A stretch of 64,000 nt of DNA, taken from assembly GCA_963965975.1 (NCBI GenBank), contig OZ014423.1, positions 2,418,001-2,482,000 of the forward strand, read 5' to 3'. The notes beneath the pieces are model-generated. The model saw nothing but the letters and a program-made list of their open reading frames with translations. It was not told where the DNA came from and ran no database searches. Source of the DNA: Xestospongia bergquistia (taxonomy: Eukaryota > Porifera > Demospongiae > Haplosclerida > Petrosiidae). This document shows, in pieces, positions 1 to 12,407 of the stretch; the stretch's first letter is position 1; the number at the start of each line of letters is the position of its first letter. A program made the position numbers and the translations under genes.

Positions 1-3000
1 CAACACAACTACGTCCATCTATTTCCAGAATGTATCCAGAGTTACAGGAACAGGAGTAAGAACCAGGAGTGTTAGAACAAGTCTGACTACAACCTCCATT
101 ATATGAAGCACACTCATTGATATCTGTAATAATTATAATTATTTAATACACACTTGTCTATTACAAACCTGTACAGTTGTAACCATTACTATCATCAATT
201 AAGTATCCAGTTAGACAAGAACAAGAATAACTACCAATTGTATTTTGACAATTCTGTTCACATCCTCCATTTTCAGTTGTACATTCATTAATGTCTATCA
301 TCATTATAGTATCAGATTAATATCAATAATGAGTAATGATCTTACCAAGACATGTGTGGTTATCAATTCCAAGTTGGTATCCATACTGACAAGTACATCT
401 ATAGCTTCCAATGGTATTAGTACATAGTTGAGTACATCCAGAAATCCCTTCACTACACTCATCAATGTCTGTGTCGGTAGTATTAATGTAGATATTAAGT
501 ATGTATATATAATAGTACCTGAACAGAATTTATCATTAAACAATCTGAAGCCAGACTCACAAGAACAATTGAACAATGGTACTTTATTAATACATATTTG
601 TTCACAACCACCATTGTTAGTATCACATTCATTGATATCTATAATGTAATGTATAATAATGAGCTAATTCAAACATGTACTTACCAGAGCAATTTCTGTC
701 ATTGCTATCTAATGAGTATCCACTATTACAAGAACAACTGTAACTTCCTTCACTGTTAATACAAGTATGTTCACAATCACCATTATTATCACTACATTCA
801 TTGACATCTGATGTGTAATAAATTATAACTTATATTTATATATTATTGATTATACCTGTACAATTATGACCATTTAAGTTCAGACTATAACCAGTCTTAC
901 AGCTACAATAATAACTACCAGGGATATTAGTACAAGACTGTACACACCCACCATTATTAATAGAACATTCGTTAATATCTATGATTAATGACTCTAATAG
1001 AATCTTTTAACAGGAGTCATTTACCTGAACAGTTGTGTTTGTCATTATCTAGTAAGTAGCCAGTTGCAGGACAAGAGCATACATAGCTACCCATAGTATT
1101 AGTACAAGTGTCTTTACAACCTCCATTGTTCTCAGAACACTCATTGATATCTATTGTAGAACATAATTTTCTCATATTTATTAACTTTATAACTGACCCT
1201 GACAGGTATAGTTATCATATAAGAGTTCAAACCCACTATAACAAATACAATAATAACTTCCAATAACATTAGTACACATCTGATTACAACTGGATAGTCC
1301 TTCTGAACACTCATCAATTTCTAAATTAAAACATGAAATGATAGTACTATCATATCATATGATAAAACTTACCATCACATGTTCTACCATTACTAGCCAG
1401 TCTGTAACCAGAATTACAAGTACAGTAAAAAGAACTGTTTGAATTATGACAACTATGTTCACAGACATTTGGATTGGCAGCACAATCATTAGCAACACCT
1501 GTAAAAATATATTTCTACATCTATAATTCTATCAGTATCTGTTACTGACTGGAACATCCATGTCCATCTTCATCAAGTGTGTAACTAGTGTTACATTGAC
1601 AATAGTAAGATCCTACTTGATTAATACACTCTTGATCACAACCACCATTGTTATTATCACATTCATTGATATCAGAACAAGTGAGTCCATTGGACAACTG
1701 GTAGCCTGGTTGACAATCACAGACATAACTTCCATTAGTATTATAACAGTTGTGTTCACAAAGATGAGTACCATTTGTACATTCATTGATGTCTATAGAA
1801 AACAAAACATATTATTTCCATTTCTATCTTACATTACCATCACAACTTTGTCTGTCAATCATGTTCAATAAGAATCCACTATTGCAGGAACACTCATAAC
1901 TTCCCAGTCTATTAGTGCATATTTGAGTACAACCTCCATTACTTAATAAACATTCATTAGTATCTAGTAATTTACTTACTCTCAATTAGTAATATTATAT
2001 ATTACTAACCAACACAAGTTTTCTGATTACTCATAAGATGGTATCCAGCAAAGCAGGAACAAAGATAGGAACCTTCTGTATTGACACAATTCTGATTACA
2101 TCCACTAATGCCAAGAGTACATTCATTCACATCTTATAAAATTGGTTATATTAGGTAGTAATAATACATCAATAATCTTACCATCACAATGATGGTTGTC
2201 AGAGTTAATAATATAGCTGGTATTACATGAACAGTAGTAACTACCATTTGTATTATGACAAGAATGCTCACATCCTCCATTATTATCAGTACATTCATTG
2301 ATTTCTTCAAGAAGGAAATAATTTTAAAGTAATTGATTTGAGTTTAATTACCTATGCAGTTATGAGCATTTAATTCTAATATATATCCAGTATCACAAGT
2401 ACAATAGTAACTTCCACCAATGTTATAACAGTCTTGTTCACAGCCTCCATTGTTGATATCACACTCATTAATGTCTACCAGTTAATTGATTAATATATTC
2501 TATTTATTATATCCATACCAGAACAGAATTTTCCATATGATAGAGCATATCCAGTATAACAAGAACACATAAAGCTTCCAACAGTGTTAGTACATACTTG
2601 TTCACAGCCACCATTATCAGTGTTACACTCATTGATATCTTTAATGATTAATAATTTTACTGTCTTTAACAAAATTAATTACCTGTACAGTTCATTCCAT
2701 TGTTTTCTGAACTAAATCCAACATTACATTGACACTGATAACTTCCTGGTTTATTGATACAAGTATGATCACAACCACCATTGTTATTATCACACTCATT
2801 GATATCTACATGTTAGATAGTGTTAGGAATTGTTCATATAAAACTTGTTACTGACCAGTACAATTATGTCCATCTATATTTAGGACATATCCAGAGTTAC
2901 AGGAACAGGAGTAAGAACCAGGAGTGTTAGAACAAGTCTGACTACAACCTCCATTATATGAAGTACACTCATTGATATCTGTAATAATTATAATTATTTA

Positions 3001-5158
3001 ATACACACTTATCTATACAAACCTGTACAGTTGTAACCATTACTATCATCAATTAAGTATCCAGTCAAACAAGAACAGGAATAGCTACCAATTGTATTTT
3101 GACAATTCTGTTCACATCCTCCATTTTCAGTTGAACATTCATTGATGTCTATCATCATTATAGTATCAGATTAATATCAATAATGAGTAATGATCTTACC
3201 AAGACATGTGTGGTTATCAATTCCAAGTTGGTATCCATACTGACAAGTACATCTATAGCTTCCAATGGTATTAGTACATAGTTGAGTACATCCAGAAATC
3301 CCTTCACTACACTCATCAATGTCTGTGTCAGTAGTATTAATGTAGATATTAAGTATGTATATATAATAGTACCTGAACAGAATTTATCATTAAACAATCT
3401 GAAGCCAGACTCACAAGAACAATTAAACAATGGTACTTTATTAATACATATTTGTTCACAACCACCATTGTTAGTATCACATTCATTGATGTCTATAATG
3501 TAATGTGTAATAATGAGCTAATTCAAACATGTACTTACCAGAGCAATTTCTGTCATTGCTATCTAATGAGTATCCACTATTACAAGAACAACTGTAACTT
3601 CCTTCACTGTTAATACAAGTATGTTCACAATCACCATTATTATCACTACATTCATTGACATCTGATGTGTAATAAATTATAACTTATATTTATATATTAT
3701 TGATTATACCTGTACAATTATGACCATTTAAGTTCAGGCTATAACCAGTCTCACAGCTACAATAATAACTACCAGGGATATTAGTACAAGACTGTACACA
3801 CCCACCATTATTAATAAAACATTCATTAATATCTATGGTTAATGACTCAATAGGATCATTTAACAGGAGTCATTTACCTGAGCAGTTGTGTTTGTCATTA
3901 TCTAGTGAGTAACCAGTTGCTTGACAAGAGCATACATAGCTACCCATAGTATTAGTACAAGTGTCTTTACAACCTCCATTGTTCTCAGAACACTCATTGA
4001 TATCTATTGTAGAACATAATTTTCTCATATTTATTAACTCTATAACTGACCCTGACAGGTATAGTTATCATATAAGAGTTCAAACCCACTATAACAAATA
4101 CAATAATAACTTCCAATAACATTAGTACACATCTGATTACAACTGGATAGTCCTTCTGAACACTCATCAATTTCTAAATTTAGACATGAAATGATAGTAC
4201 TATCATATCATATGATAAAACTTACCATCACATGTTCTACCATTACTGGCCAGTCTGTAACCAGAATTACAAGTACAGTAAAAAGAACTGTTTGAATTAT
4301 GACAACTATGTTCACAGACATTTGGATTGGCAGCACAATCATTAGCAACACCTGTAAAAATATATTTCTACATCTATAATTCTATCAGTATCTGTTACTT
4401 ACTAGAACATCCATGTCCATCTTCATCAAGTGTGTAGCCAGTGTTACATTGACAATAGTAAGATCCTACTTGATTAATACACTCTTGATCACAACCACCA
4501 TTGTTACTATCACATTCATTGATATCAGAACAAGTGAGTTCATTGGACAACTGGTAGCCTGGTTGACAATCACAGACATAACTTCCATTAGTATTATAAC
4601 AGTTGTGTTCACAAAGATGAGTACCATTTGTACATTCATTGATGTCTATAGAAAACAAAACATATTATTTCCATTTCTATCTTACATTACCATCACAACT
4701 TTGTCTGTCAGTCATGTTCAATAAGAATCCACTATTGCAGGAACACTCATAACTTCCCAGTCTATTAGTACATATTTGAGTACATCCTCCATTACTTAAT
4801 AAACATTCATTAGTATCTAGTAATTTACTTACTCTCAATTAGTAATATTATATATTACTAACCAACACAAGTTTTCTGATTACTCATAAGATGGTATCCA
4901 GCAAAGCAGGAACAAAGATAGGAACCTTCTGTATTGACACAATTCTGATTACATCCACTAATGCCAAGAGTACATTCATTCACATCTTATAAAAGTTAAT
5001 TATATTAGGTAGTGATAGTACATCAATAATCTTACCATCACAATGATGGTTATCAGAGTTAATAATATAGCTGGTATTACATGAGCAGTAGTAACTACCA
5101 TTGGTATTATGACAAGAATGCTCACATCCTCCATTATTATCAGTACATTCATTGATTT
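1..5158. repeat. Tandem duplication of 13 EGF exons, period about 2.85 kb
   Basis: Bases 1-2304 are repeated at 2856-5158 with an offset of 2853-2855 throughout, introns included. Differences are scattered single bases and indels of a few bases. The near-identity stops at the intron just right of 2304 and 5158: exons 2352-2805 correspond in order to 5207-5684 but are clearly older, diverged relatives. The left limit lies outside the window. Confidence 0.9.
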
Positions 5159-5684
5159 CTGTTATGAATACACTAATATTTTAAATACTTTCAATCATAA
5201 ACATACCAGTACAGTTATGACCATCAATATTGAGAGTATATCCTGAATCACAAGAACAGCTATAATTACCCAATGTGTTTGTACAATAATGAGCACAACC
5301 ACCATTGTTAGCAGCACATTCATTGATATCTATAAATGATATCGAGTTATGTCATTAAATTTATATTATCTTACCAGAACAATGTAGTTTGTTATAAATT
5401 TGATAGCCAGAAAAACAAGAACAGATGACAGTATTGTTTGTTTGTGTACACACTTGTTCACAACCACCATTGATATTTGAACATGTTGGATTCACTAGTG
5501 CAATAATCAAATATATTAATATTATCATTAATATTGTTACACTTACAAGTACAATTATGTTGATCAGCCTGTAAAGAATAACCAGTGCCACATGAGCAAA
5601 AATAACTATATAATGTATTGTGACAATAGTGTTCACAACCACCATTGTTGATGTTACAAATGTTATTAGTATTAACTTGAACAT
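1..5684 (-). other. Array of 34 EGF domains on 32 symmetric exons
   Basis: Exons in reading order (plus-strand ends): 5547-5684, 5375-5494, 5207-5329, 5036-5158, 4863-4985, 4691-4816, 4403-4645 (two domains), 4226-4351, 4051-4173, 3878-4003, 3710-3832, 3539-3661, 3373-3492, 3200-3322, 3023-3148, 2856-2978, 2683-2805, 2519-2638, 2352-2474, 2182-2304, 2010-2132, 1838-1963, 1550-1792 (two domains), 1373-1498, 1198-1320, 1025-1150, 856-978, 685-807, 519-638, 346-468, 169-294, 1-123. Most domains start D-I-N-E-C and carry six cysteines, typical of calcium-binding EGF modules; a few lack the acidic start (for example VNPTC, and one starting GVANDC) and probably do not bind calcium the same way. Introns are about 43-60 bases. 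Base 1 falls almost exactly on an exon edge. Confidence 0.88.
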
Positions 5685-8600
5685 CTAAATGAGGTCACAC
5701 AATCAATCAAGGCTGCTAATCTATTCACTTACCTGGTCCATTGAGAAGCATTCCTGCTGGATATCCATAGCCACCATGAAGAGTAAATCCATACACACTG
5801 ACATATATCTTCCCATTAGGATGACTATGACTAATTGTGTAGTTCCCATCAACTGTAGTATTATAACCATATCCAGTCACTGTCCCATACATATCATATA
5901 TTGGAGTGAAATCCAGTGTTGTTAGTGTACCATTAATTACTACAGTCCCATTGTAGTATGTATCAGCTGGTATTGCTATACTGTAATGATTTTTTGGCAT
6001 TTCAGATAATGTAGTAAAAGTGACATTATGAGGATATTGTCTAATAGGAGGAACTGTCATTAACAATGGATCACCATAGCCATACACAGGATAATCACGA
6101 CTAAATGCCAGTGCAGCAATATAGCATTTACTACTGCAAAGAACATCACAAAAGTGACTAAAATTAGTATCAAAAGTAATGATATCTCCAGCAAAGTTCA
6201 TTGTAACATTAGTATTGTTTTGTGGACATGAAATACTCACTTTAGTGTTATTTTCTGATACTATAAGTTTAAATCGTTGTCCATTACGACCATACAATGG
6301 TGTTAATAAGAAATGTGTTCCCCAATTAATAGTAGGTGGTATTTGTGTACTAATAGGATCACAATCACTATAAGGTATTGGAACTCTGGCACAGTCATGT
6401 CCTCCAACTACTGTTAATGGATGATTTGAGACTATTTTAGTTCCACTGAGATCAACCAATGTTGCTCCTATCAGTAGAGTCTGCAGTGAATGAAGGGTAA
6501 TAGTATGACTGGACCCTGCTGTAATAGTAACTAATATGCTATTTGTTTGAGCATTTGAAGGTAGTTGTACATTTTGAGTAGGTGTAATAGTCACAGTGGT
6601 ATTGTCTTTACAACCTACAAGAAGAATTTGACTATATCTCCCACTTAATGTAGTATTTGCAGATATTCCATAATAGATATATTCCTGTGTAGGTTCTTCA
6701 TAACATGGTAGAGCTAAATAGGTTGATCGAGGTGTATATGTATGGCCTATCAATACAATGGAGATAGGTTGGCCAGATACTGATTTAACATGGAGTCCAT
6801 AATTACGATAAGAATATGTTACTTCTCTCACTTGTAGACTGGATGGTATTGTTATCAAATCAGGAGAATGGACTCTTGTTATTCCAGTATAACTGTAAGT
6901 TCCAGTCAATGATGAAATGTTATATTGAACTGGACTTGGACTCATAGTATAGATTAGCATTTCTATTGTGTTAGTTGAAGAGAATTGTCTTAAGAATGCT
7001 ACATTGAATTCTGTAGCATAACTGGATGCACTGATGCTTGAAACTTTGCCTGTTAAAATTAAGAACACACTTTTAAATATTATGGCCAGATTAAGGGTTA
7101 ACCAGTATAGTAAAGTGCTATATGTTGCTCTTTATAAAATAATCAATGTCAATCAATTTAAGGCTATCAAGTGAGAAATGATACTTTAATGTGTAGCAAG
7201 CCATATTTGGATCCAAATCTTATGTACAAACATTTGCCTACTATACTTAAGTATGATTACATATTTTGCTTGTTTGTTTTCTAATTTTAAAAACAAATGA
7301 CTACCAAAGGTTAGGTTTTGTTATTATTATCAAGAGCTGATATAAACTATGATAACTTATGAAGGTGATTAATGTCAAAACCTACAATACAATTGAAAGG
7401 CAGAAATCCCACCATTTTTAAGTAAAACGTTTTTTATTATATACAATGTCTGCAATATGCATATGCTAATCTAGTAAACACCAATGTTATATATAATATA
7501 TATTATAACATAATATAATATATATTATTTTACTTATTTTGAAAAGTTTGAAGCACCTATAGGTAGCCAACAGACACCTTATTTCATTGCAAAATTAATT
7601 TTACATTAAAGTATGACTTATACAGTTATGTTCCAAGGTTTATGGTTTAAGTATTGTATTATTAATTTCACATTAATGTACGACATTCTCTACCAGTTAC
7701 ATAGCAAAGTGTATATATATACTTAGTATACTAAGTATATATATACACTTTGCTGCATATCTTATTATTACTAAACTTTATTATCTTACCAGTAAGTTGC
7801 ATTAAGTTCATTCCGCAACTGTAAGAGTAACCAGTAGAAGGTCCAAATCCATATACCAATACACTTAGTTTGGATTGACTTGTAATAGTATGTGAATTAA
7901 AGTCAGTAATTTGTACTTGTGCACCATATCCAATAATATTGTTATCATTATAGATAGTGTTCCATGTTAATGATAGCACTGATCCATCCATTAATACTGT
8001 GTCTTTACTAGTAGCAGCAATATTGATGTAGTGTGATGTGACTGGATAAGGACCAAATATAGGAATAGATACAAATGTTATTTTCTCAGAATACTGATCA
8101 ATCGAAGGAATCATTGAAATCACAGGATCACCAATGCCATCTGCATTGTGACTTGGTCCTAACTGGTTTACTAAAATAGGTTTGTCAGAAACAATAGAAC
8201 AATAGGCATTTGTATTTGAAGATTTTGTGATTGTACTTCCAGATGTTGATAGATATACAGTGGATACATTTCCATTACCACATGTAAAATTGAATGTAGT
8301 CTGATTCTCTGCAGCTAATATCTTATAATATTGCCCTGATCTACCACTATAAGGAGTAAGAAGGAATTGTCTTCCCCATGTTACTGTAGGTGGTATTTGC
8401 TCAGTGAGATGCTCACAAGCTGCCACATTACTAGGAACATTGCCACACTCATGACCACTGACAACACTCAGTGGTTTGTTTGATACTATACTAGTTCCAG
8501 TTATATCAACAGCTAGTGCTCCAAACAGAAATGTCTGCATTCTATGAAGTGTAATAGAGAAAGGAGTTCCAGCAGTAACTGTCACATTAGGACTACTTGG

Positions 8601-9188
8601 ATTCTGGATATTTTCAGGCACAGTAATAGTGTGTGTTGGGATAATAGTAACAATTGTATTGTTTTTGACACCAGTAAGAAGTACTTCACTTAATGTATAA
8701 TCAGGTATAGCTCCTATAGACACAGCATAATACTGGTACTGATTTAAATCTGCAATTTCTTGTGTTGGATAAGCAACATATTCTCCTATACTTGCACGCC
8801 GGTAGTTCATTACCAGAACTGAAATAAGTCCTCCGTTATTTGTGTATACATGGATCCCTTTATTACGATTTGAATAGCTGCTTCTCAATGTAACTTGACT
8901 TACAGGAATACTCACATTCACTGAAGCTGTATTTGTGACAGATCCTGTTATTATTACATTAGTGTAGTTTTCAACTGTGAAGGACACAGGTGATGAAGAA
9001 GTAGTCATGATATACAACCACACATGCTGAGTTCCTTCTCGATAATTTCGCATAATTCCAATATAGAAGTCAGTTCCATAACTGGATTGAGCAAGAGCAC
9101 ATGTCAAAATACCTATATATAATGTATAAGAATAAATTAAAACCTTATTAATAAAATTCAACTGACTGAAGAAAATCACTGCTTTCAT
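1..9188 (-). CDS. Secreted protein: two IgGFc-binding-type domains plus at least 34 EGF domains (3' end beyond window)
   Basis: Thirty-four exons can be joined. The start codon is at 9188-9186. Exon 1 is 7790-9188, exon 2 is 5733-7049, then 32 EGF exons run down to base 1. Every intron seen is phase 1 and every exon after the first is a multiple of three, so 6919 coding bases (about 2306 residues) read without a stop. The N-terminus is hydrophobic and ends in a likely signal-peptidase site after CALA. The two big exons are related to each other (both contain a GTDF or ATEF start, a QIPPT-W motif and a GHEC/GHDC motif) and resemble the IgGFc-binding N-terminal domain of FCGBP-type mucus proteins. 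The role is inferred as a secreted or surface adhesion, mucus or recognition protein. No transmembrane segment lies in the window, but the C-terminus is missing. Merging of two neighbouring genes is unlikely because splice phases match across the 740-bp intron. Confidence 0.85.
5733..7049 (-). other. Exon 2: second IgGFc-binding-type domain
   Basis: This phase 1-1 exon of 1317 bases encodes 439 residues. It repeats the exon 1 domain: [51 protein letters not shown] and a terminal [16 protein letters not shown]. The acceptor at 7050-7051 joins exactly in frame to the exon 1 donor, restoring a Gly codon. The donor at 5732 joins in phase to the first EGF exon at 5684. Because the exon is symmetric, it could have arisen by duplication of the exon 1 domain. 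Confidence 0.75.
7050..7789 (-). other. Large intron between the two IgGFc domain exons
   Basis: This 740-bp AT-rich intron is far longer than the other introns of the gene. It has a palindrome near its donor end (7703-7754) and AT-rich foldback sequence around 7490-7530. No coding sequence or other gene is visible in it. Confidence 0.7.
7703..7754. repeat. Perfect 52-bp palindrome
   Basis: Two exact 26-base half-sites meet at 7728/7729 with no spacer. Each half begins AGCAAAGTGTATATATATAC read inward. It lies 35 bases inside the donor of the large intron. In the pre-mRNA it would form a hairpin close to the 5' splice site. Confidence 0.9.
7790..9188 (-). other. Exon 1: signal peptide and first IgGFc-binding-type domain
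   Basis: This exon encodes about 466 residues. The first ~34 residues form a long signal peptide (hydrophobic stretch [17 protein letters not shown]). The rest is one domain rich in Ser, Thr, Val and N-glycosylation sites, with [46 protein letters not shown] and a C-terminal SVLVYGFG segment. These blocks recur in exon 2, and I recognise the pattern from the IgGFc-binding protein N-terminal family; similarity is by eye only. The donor follows QLT with phase 1. An AG-like site just after the signal peptide was considered as an intron end, but the frame is only kept by reading straight through. Confidence 0.75.
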
Positions 9189-9350
9189 CGTAGTTTCTTG
9201 TAACCTTTTAGATCAAAGGATTACGCCCTCCTTTAAAGGAAGTTTAGTAATCGTAAACATTCTCTTTTTGAATATCAGTAAGAACTATAAATTTAATTAT
9301 AACTTCTTGCGTGGCATTTTATAGGCTAGTGGGGATAACGAAATCTCGCG
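9189..9350 (-). promoter_or_regulatory. 5' flank of the IgGFc-EGF gene
   Basis: This flank lies immediately upstream of the start codon and is repeated, with the start codon, at 11141-11320. Conserved between the copies are ATCAAAGGATTACG, the block with GAATATCAGTAAGAACTATAAAT, GTGGCATTTTATAGGC and ACGAAATCTC. A 5' leader or promoter role is inferred from position; no TATA box or start site can be assigned with confidence. Confidence 0.4.
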
Positions 9351-9604
9351 ACATCAGTAAACAGATGAATCACTCCTATACTTCATATTCATGTACGTTA
9401 TGCCATTCTACTCCAATTTTGTCTACTACTCTAGAAGAATAAGAATAATAACTAATCTAATGATTATATAAAATGACAAATTCTATTTGTCTGGTTGGTA
9501 TATATAAATAATAGCATGTACCCACACTAGTACTCTTAGATAAAAAGGTGTGGAGACTTTCATATTAATATATTCAAACATATTTGCTTACGTATGTGTG
9601 TTTT

Positions 9605-10305
9605 TTAGTCTTGCTTTGCCAGCCTGTCCCTCAAAGAAACAAGGCTAGCTTAATTACTTCTAGATCTGACTCTTCATTGATGTGGTCCAATTGTTTAAAA
9701 TGTCTTCAGGAAGTCCATATTTTGTTATGTATATGGTAGTGTTTAGAGGGTGTACATAATCACAGCATCATATAAGTGCTATTTTTACATTATATAAAAA
9801 CTATAAATTAACATATAAGTGTAATAATAATTGATACCACTGTAAGGCAAAATCATCTTCATAGGTATTATATAAAATGTAGTTTAACTATTTCTTAGGC
9901 CATTACTCTCTAAAATCTTTCAGTGTAAGAGAATGTCACTTATAACAAACTTTTGTTCATCTATACATGATTCCCTTTTATTCCTTTAATTAATCAGTCT
10001 ATTCGCAAGTATTGAGCAAACAGGCAATAGTGATATCATGTTTTCAATACAATCATCCAGTTCATACTTCAATAAGAAATACTATAATTAATCCCAACTT
10101 ACATCAGCAACCACTAAAGTTAGTTAACATTGATCATTCACTTAGATGAAAGACAGTTATTTTGTCCTCACCCCCAAACCCCAAGTTAAGTTCAGGTTCT
10201 CCAGGCCAAAATATCAACAGTGTATTTTACAGCATCATCAAACATTAACACAATGCACTTATTAGATAGTAACTATAATAAGTTGTATGCCATGTTCAAC
10301 ACTTA
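9605..10305 (+). repeat. Inverted spacer core, left copy
   Basis: Its reverse complement matches 11655-12300. Shared landmarks include GACTCTTCATTGA, the CCAATTGTT-AAAATGTCTTCA region and TTCTCCAGGCC, all on the opposite strand in the right copy. No convincing coding sequence is present. I see no transposase and no clean terminal repeats. Confidence 0.75.
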
Positions 10306-10443
10306 CACTGTAAAAGTAATTATTATTCATTGAAAATAAACATCTTGAACATTATTTAATCAATGCCAACGATAAAATTACCAAAACAAAAAAATATCCC
10401 AATACAAACATAGTGATCATAATGTTATTACATATTTAATATA

Positions 10444-10765
10444 TTAATTGATATTATCATTGTCATTATTAGAAGTACTAGTACTATCTAGTTGACTTTT
10501 ATAATCTAGACATACTCTAACAGTTTCTTGAAATGCTGCTGGAGCTAAAGGGAGAGAGAGAGCACATGCTGAGTTGATACTATATAAAATCACTGTTGAT
10601 TGAAAAATTCACAAACTTACCAATTGAGACACACCCAATCAAAATATAATTAATTATTCAAATTAATAATACAATATATGTCATTTATAACTTACATGTA
10701 GCTCCTAGTAATGATCTTGTAACTTTCGCTGAACATGATCCACAAACTGTATGTCCACATGGATG
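10444..10765 (-). pseudogene. Truncated copy of the FYVE gene's last two exons
   Basis: Copies of the two terminal exons lie at 10696-10765 and 10444-10544, with the same splice sites and stop. The first has lost nine bases, removing Asn-Lys-Cys and thus one zinc ligand. In the second, the conserved Cys in VCLDC has become Tyr. No upstream exons follow, so this is a dead tail left by the tandem duplication. Confidence 0.8.
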
Positions 10766-10996
10766 CTATAATGATTAGTAAAATAATCAAAACAATTATT
10801 ATATATAGCTATTTCAGATGAATAACATCAAAGATAATATTACAATAAAACATTCTACATACTACATATTAAACAAGAGTGATCTTATAAGTTAATAGTA
10901 TATATAGCTCACTTAATATATTTGTCCACCCTAAACTGTTCAGTAATCAATATCCCTATATCATTATCACATAATACATATGATGCTTACAATTTT

Positions 10997-11320
10997 TCAC
11001 ATAATTCCAATATAGAAGTCAGTTCCATAACTGGATTGAGCAAAAGCACATGTCAAAATACCTATATATAATGTATAGGAATAAATTAAAACCTTATTAA
11101 TAAAATTCAACTGACTTAAAAAAATCACTGCCTTCATCATAGTTCCTTGTAAAGTTTTGAATCAAAGGATTACGTCTTCCTTTAAACTAAGAGAATATAT
11201 TTAAATCGATTTCTTAGAAATAACTTTTGAATATCAGTAAGAACTATAAATATAATTAATAACTCTTTGTGTGGCATTTTATAGGCGGGCGGGATGACGA
11301 AATCTCTCGACGTTAGCATT
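10997..11320 (-). pseudogene. Orphan copy of the IgGFc-EGF gene's promoter and signal peptide
   Basis: This is a copy of 9046-9350. It keeps an open frame from 11140 to a stop at 10997: 47 residues, starting [20 protein letters not shown], with the whole signal peptide, the CAFAQ cleavage region and twelve further residues ending in GIM. It stops where the duplication ends, so it cannot encode the domain. Whether it is transcribed is unknown. Confidence 0.8.
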
Positions 11321-11654
11321 TGGTGTAAACATGTTTCTTCTCACTCCCACTTCGTCTACATTATGCCAATTTCGTCTATTATATACTGTAAAATTAAGGT
11401 ATGTTAGGGTTTAAAACTTTGCTGTGGCATGGAATCTCATACATGAATATTATAGTAGAAATATCTTGGTTTCTCTTGTTCTATTATATCTTTGGGATCT
11501 ACCCTAGATTCTAAATCTTAAACTTTTAAATGAAGATGCATTATCTTTATATTGAAGAATAAAGTCTATTACCAGACTAGACTGACCGAACCATCAGATT
11601 TATCAGTAGATTTTTTTATTGAATATAACTTAACATAGTATTTGAGAATTATTT

Positions 11655-12300
11655 GGTCTGGACACAACATACAACTCACTACATTGTACTAATTTTTGAT
11701 GATTCTATAAGTACATCATCAATGCTCTGGCCTGGAGAACCTATAGTTTTCTTAGGTGTTGGGCAAAAACAACTTTTTAAAGTGATTGTCCTACCTCTAA
11801 AGCAAATGACCAAAGTTGGTTGCTGGTATGAATTTTGAATTAATTATAGCATTTCCTATTAACTGCATGGCTGTTTAAAAAATAATTTCACTATTGCCTG
11901 TTTGTTTAGTACATGTGAATAGAATTGATGCAAATACAATACAAGGGAATCATGTATAGATGAAGGAAATTTTGTTATAAGTGATATTCTCTTACATTGA
12001 GAGATTTTAGAAAGTAATGGCTTAAGAAATAGTTAAACAACTTTTATATAATACCTACAAAGATGATATTTGCCCTGAAAATGTGTAGTAATATTAATTA
12101 ATATTAAATATGTATATTATTTATAGTTTTTTGCATAATATATAAAAAACCACTTAAGTGATGTCCAGTGATTATGTACACTCTTAACCAAAATATAGAC
12201 TTCTTGAAGACATTTCTAACAATTGGTCCAGGTCAATGAAGAGTCAGGACTTGAATAAGTAATTAAACTAACCTTGAGGGAGGGGCTGACTAGGTGACAC
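11655..12300 (-). repeat. Inverted spacer core, right copy
   Basis: This is the partner of 9605-10305 in reverse orientation, diverged by many substitutions and indels, so the inversion is not very recent. A short open frame at 11653-11838 has no domain and is treated as chance. Confidence 0.75.
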
Positions 12301-12407
12301 ATGTAATAAAATATGTCTGACTACATGCCAATGATAAAATTACCAAAACAAAAAATGTTCCAAAACAAACAGAGTAATTATAATGTTATCACATATATTT
12401 TAATATA

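Noticed and set aside
1560-1871. Plus-strand open frames over the EGF array (also 4413-4724, 428-649, 3282-3503)
   Set aside because: They are shadows of minus-strand EGF exons, running across exon-intron borders, with no domain of their own.
7051-7789. Boundary between two separate genes within the large intron
   Set aside because: The donor and acceptor are in matching phase, there is no stop codon before the donor and no start signal after the acceptor.
9113-9160. A 31-base intron inside the signal peptide of the IgGFc-EGF gene
   Set aside because: An AG and a possible GT exist, but removing the stretch breaks the reading frame, while reading through keeps it and leaves a good signal peptide.
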